A stretch of 52,971 nt of DNA, taken from NCBI GenBank assembly GCA_023390395.1, contig JAEWCY010000261.1:1-52971 (forward strand), written 5' to 3'. The first letter of the stretch is position 1; the number at the start of each line of letters is the position of its first letter. Shown here one piece after another: positions 51,796 to 52,971 of this stretch. The position numbers were made by a program, and so were the translations under genes. The stretch comes from Pseudomonadota bacterium. GTDB taxonomy: Bacteria; Desulfobacterota; Desulfovibrionia; Desulfovibrionales; Desulfovibrionaceae. The notes below the pieces were generated by a model. The model ran no database searches, had not been told where the DNA came from, and saw only the letters and a program-made list of their open reading frames with translations.

Positions 51796-52098
51796 GGCGT
51801 GTCTCCACTTGGCGAAGGGTTGTCCCAAACCCGGAACCGGGACTCCTCCCGGGAACCGAGCGTTACCCGTTTGCCTCAGGGATTTGGAACGACGGTGACG
51901 GCTGTGTGGAGAGTACGTGACGGCGTTTTCCGCCGGCCGGTTACCCGCCCCGGCAAATTCTTCCGGCCTGAGCTCCAGGCGCTGTCAATATTTTCAAAAG
52001 GTTAGACGCCGACCACACTGGCAGCCTTTTTGCTTTTCTTCCGGGCACGGCGGACTCCCCCCCGGAAAGGGGGTCGAACTTGCCGCCCGGAGGCACGC
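51796..52098. other. Divergent regulatory gap
   Basis: 303 bp between the DksA/TraR start and the plus-strand gene at 52099. It contains small GC palindromes (CCCGGAACCGGG near 51830), an A/T-rich stretch near 51985-52005 and the sigma54-type promoter at 52018-52035. No gene is seen. Confidence 0.5.
52018..52035 (+). promoter_or_regulatory. Sigma54-type promoter of the 52099 gene
   Basis: CTGGCAGCCTTTTTGCTT contains TGG at 52019 and TTGC ending at 52033, with GG and GC separated by exactly 10 bp; the match to TGGCACG-N4-TTGC is lost only at CG versus GC. Transcription would begin about 52044, 55 bp before the start codon. Confidence 0.65.
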
Positions 52099-52779
52099 AT
52101 GGCCACGACCATCACATCACCCAATACCAACGATGTCGTGAATTGGGCGTACCAATACAGCCTGGCCTGCGCCAAGCTCACGTCCGCGGAAAACGCGGCC
52201 AGCTCCTCGGCCACGCGCAGCAAGGACATCGCCACGGCCAAGGCGAGCTTCAACGCCACCATGAAGAGCCTCGTGCCGACCGACGTCCAATCCAGCGTGC
52301 AGTTTCAATACATGGACGCGCTGACGCAGTACAACACCGACATGGCCTCGGCCACAACCGAAACCCAGCGTCAGCAGGCCCAGACGACCCTCTACTCGAC
52401 TCTCAGCAGCATCACGCTGCCCTCCGCCACCTCCACCACCCTGTCCGATCTGGCCGCCGCCAACCAGGCCACCGTCTCCAACGCTGCCGCCAACATCAAG
52501 TCCATGGCCTCCAACGCCGGCAGTTCCTGGCTCAGCACCGTGGCCAGCGGCGCGAACGCCCTCAACTCCCAGGCGGCGACCCTCACGGATTCCATCAAGA
52601 CCGCCCTGGCCAAGGTCGGCGTGGACACCTCCAGCATCACCACGCCCACCATCAGCACCACCGCCGCCTCGGCCTTCGCGGCCGCCTCGGCCTCGGCCGC
52701 CAGCGGCGGCTCGTCGGGAAGCCTCATGAACGCCGCACTCATCGGCTACCTCGTGGCCGAACAGGCCGACAGCGGATGA
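52099..52779 (+). CDS. Ala/Ser/Thr-rich protein, unknown function
   Basis: 226 aa. ATG 52099 follows CCCGGAGG. There is no classical signal peptide. The whole length is helical Ala/Ser/Thr-rich sequence with one cysteine (YSLACAK), regular Asn/Gln spacing, and repeated TTxx and ANNA-type patterns (for example ATTETQRQQAQTTLYSTLSS, NAAANIKSMASNAGSSW), resembling flagellin-like or secreted structural proteins but without a recognisable flagellin domain. It is behind a sigma54-type promoter and is followed by hairpin element copy D. A role in a surface or secreted structure is only a guess. Confidence 0.7.
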   Translation: MATTITSPNTNDVVNWAYQYSLACAKLTSAENAASSSATRSKDIATAKASFNATMKSLVPTDVQSSVQFQYMDALTQYNTDMASATTETQRQQAQTTLYSTLSSITLPSATSTTLSDLAAANQATVSNAAANIKSMASNAGSSWLSTVASGANALNSQAATLTDSIKTALAKVGVDTSSITTPTISTTAASAFAAASASAASGGSSGSLMNAALIGYLVAEQADSG

Positions 52780-52805
52780 TGCGGATGGGAGAGGGGAGAG
52801 GGAAA

Positions 52806-52856
52806 ATGCCTCCGGCGGCCAGGAGGGGGTGACCCCCTCCTGGACCTCCCCGACGG
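52806..52856 (+). repeat. Intergenic hairpin element, copy D
   Basis: Core ATGCCTCCGGCGGCC begins at 52806, 27 nt after the stop, preceded by a purine run. Hairpin CCAGGAGGGGG / CCCCCTCCTGG with TGA loop spans 52819-52843, followed by a CCCC-GAC-GGGG stem. Confidence 0.88.
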
Positions 52857-52915
52857 GGCGGATGGGAGGAAGGCCGGGAACGGCAAGCGGCGAGGCGACG
52901 GTCGTTGTGGTCTCG

Positions 52916-52971
52916 GAAATGGGGCGGGCGACGCAGGCCGCAAAGCCGGCCAGCACCGCCCGCCCCATTTC
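52916..52971. terminator. Long hairpin at the window end
   Basis: Arms GAAATGGGGCGGGCG (52916-52930) and CGCCCGCCCCATTTC (52957-52971) form a perfect 15-bp stem; the 26-nt loop contains a GGCC/GGCC stem. It looks like a bidirectional terminator between the last gene and a gene beyond the window. Confidence 0.6.

Overview
The window is high-GC bacterial chromosome, most likely a sulfate-reducing Desulfovibrionaceae (Solidesulfovibrio/Desulfovibrio-like). The indicators are a NrfHA nitrite reductase, tandem Desulfovibrio-type outer-membrane porins, a TunR-type regulator (integrase fold plus Mop domains), an orange-protein (ORP)-like Mrp/NifX/MinD cluster, a double-cubane-cluster reductase pair and a persulfide-dioxygenase/rhodanese protein. 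Assignments rest on reading motifs and gene order; no database search was run.

Layout. 1-8.1 kb: 3' part of tamB, small periplasmic proteins, a YdjM-like membrane protein, a GAPDH with Gap2-like cofactor residues and its own promoter and terminator, a degenerate receiver-TPR protein, an octapeptide-repeat protein and a small lipoprotein. 8.5-13.2 kb: secF (without secD) and hflKC on the minus strand, divergent from a phosphomannomutase/phosphoglucomutase. 13.3-18.2 kb: three small secreted or membrane proteins, then a MacA/MacB-type export operon with overlapping genes. 18.3-24.7 kb: a minus-strand operon (DUF6599-like, DUF362, NapH-like polyferredoxin, Tat-exported aldo/keto reductase) behind a perfect palindrome, plus two unknown proteins. 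25-30.5 kb: the double-cubane reductase and its activator ATPase, then two near-identical porins, each with a strong terminator. 30.6-35.5 kb: RidA, TunR-like regulator, UspA and an autotransporter. 35.8-37.8 kb: nrfHA. 38.1 kb: a VanZ-like protein.

38.8-46.3 kb is the most distinctive block. A sigma54-type promoter precedes a co-directional run: Cys-rich NifX-like protein, Mrp/NBP35 ATPase, NifU/IscU-like scaffold, NifX-like protein, two MinD-type ATPases with inserted ferredoxin domains, another NifX/ORP-like protein, an FmdB zinc ribbon with a Cys-rich tail, a stand-alone receiver, an MBL-fold enzyme and an MBL/rhodanese sulfur enzyme. It resembles the sigma54-dependent ORP complex of Desulfovibrio with added Fe-S scaffold and sulfur-handling genes. 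46.5-47.7 kb holds an A/T-richer, probably acquired Fic gene. 48-52.8 kb: a Tim44-like protein, a MORN-like repeat protein, a PAS histidine kinase, a DksA/TraR protein and an Ala/Ser/Thr-rich protein behind a second sigma54-type promoter.

Four copies of one intergenic hairpin element (core ATGCCTCCGGCGGCC) lie just downstream of stop codons, always in the orientation of the upstream gene. No rRNA, tRNA, CRISPR array, insertion sequence or replication origin was recognised.
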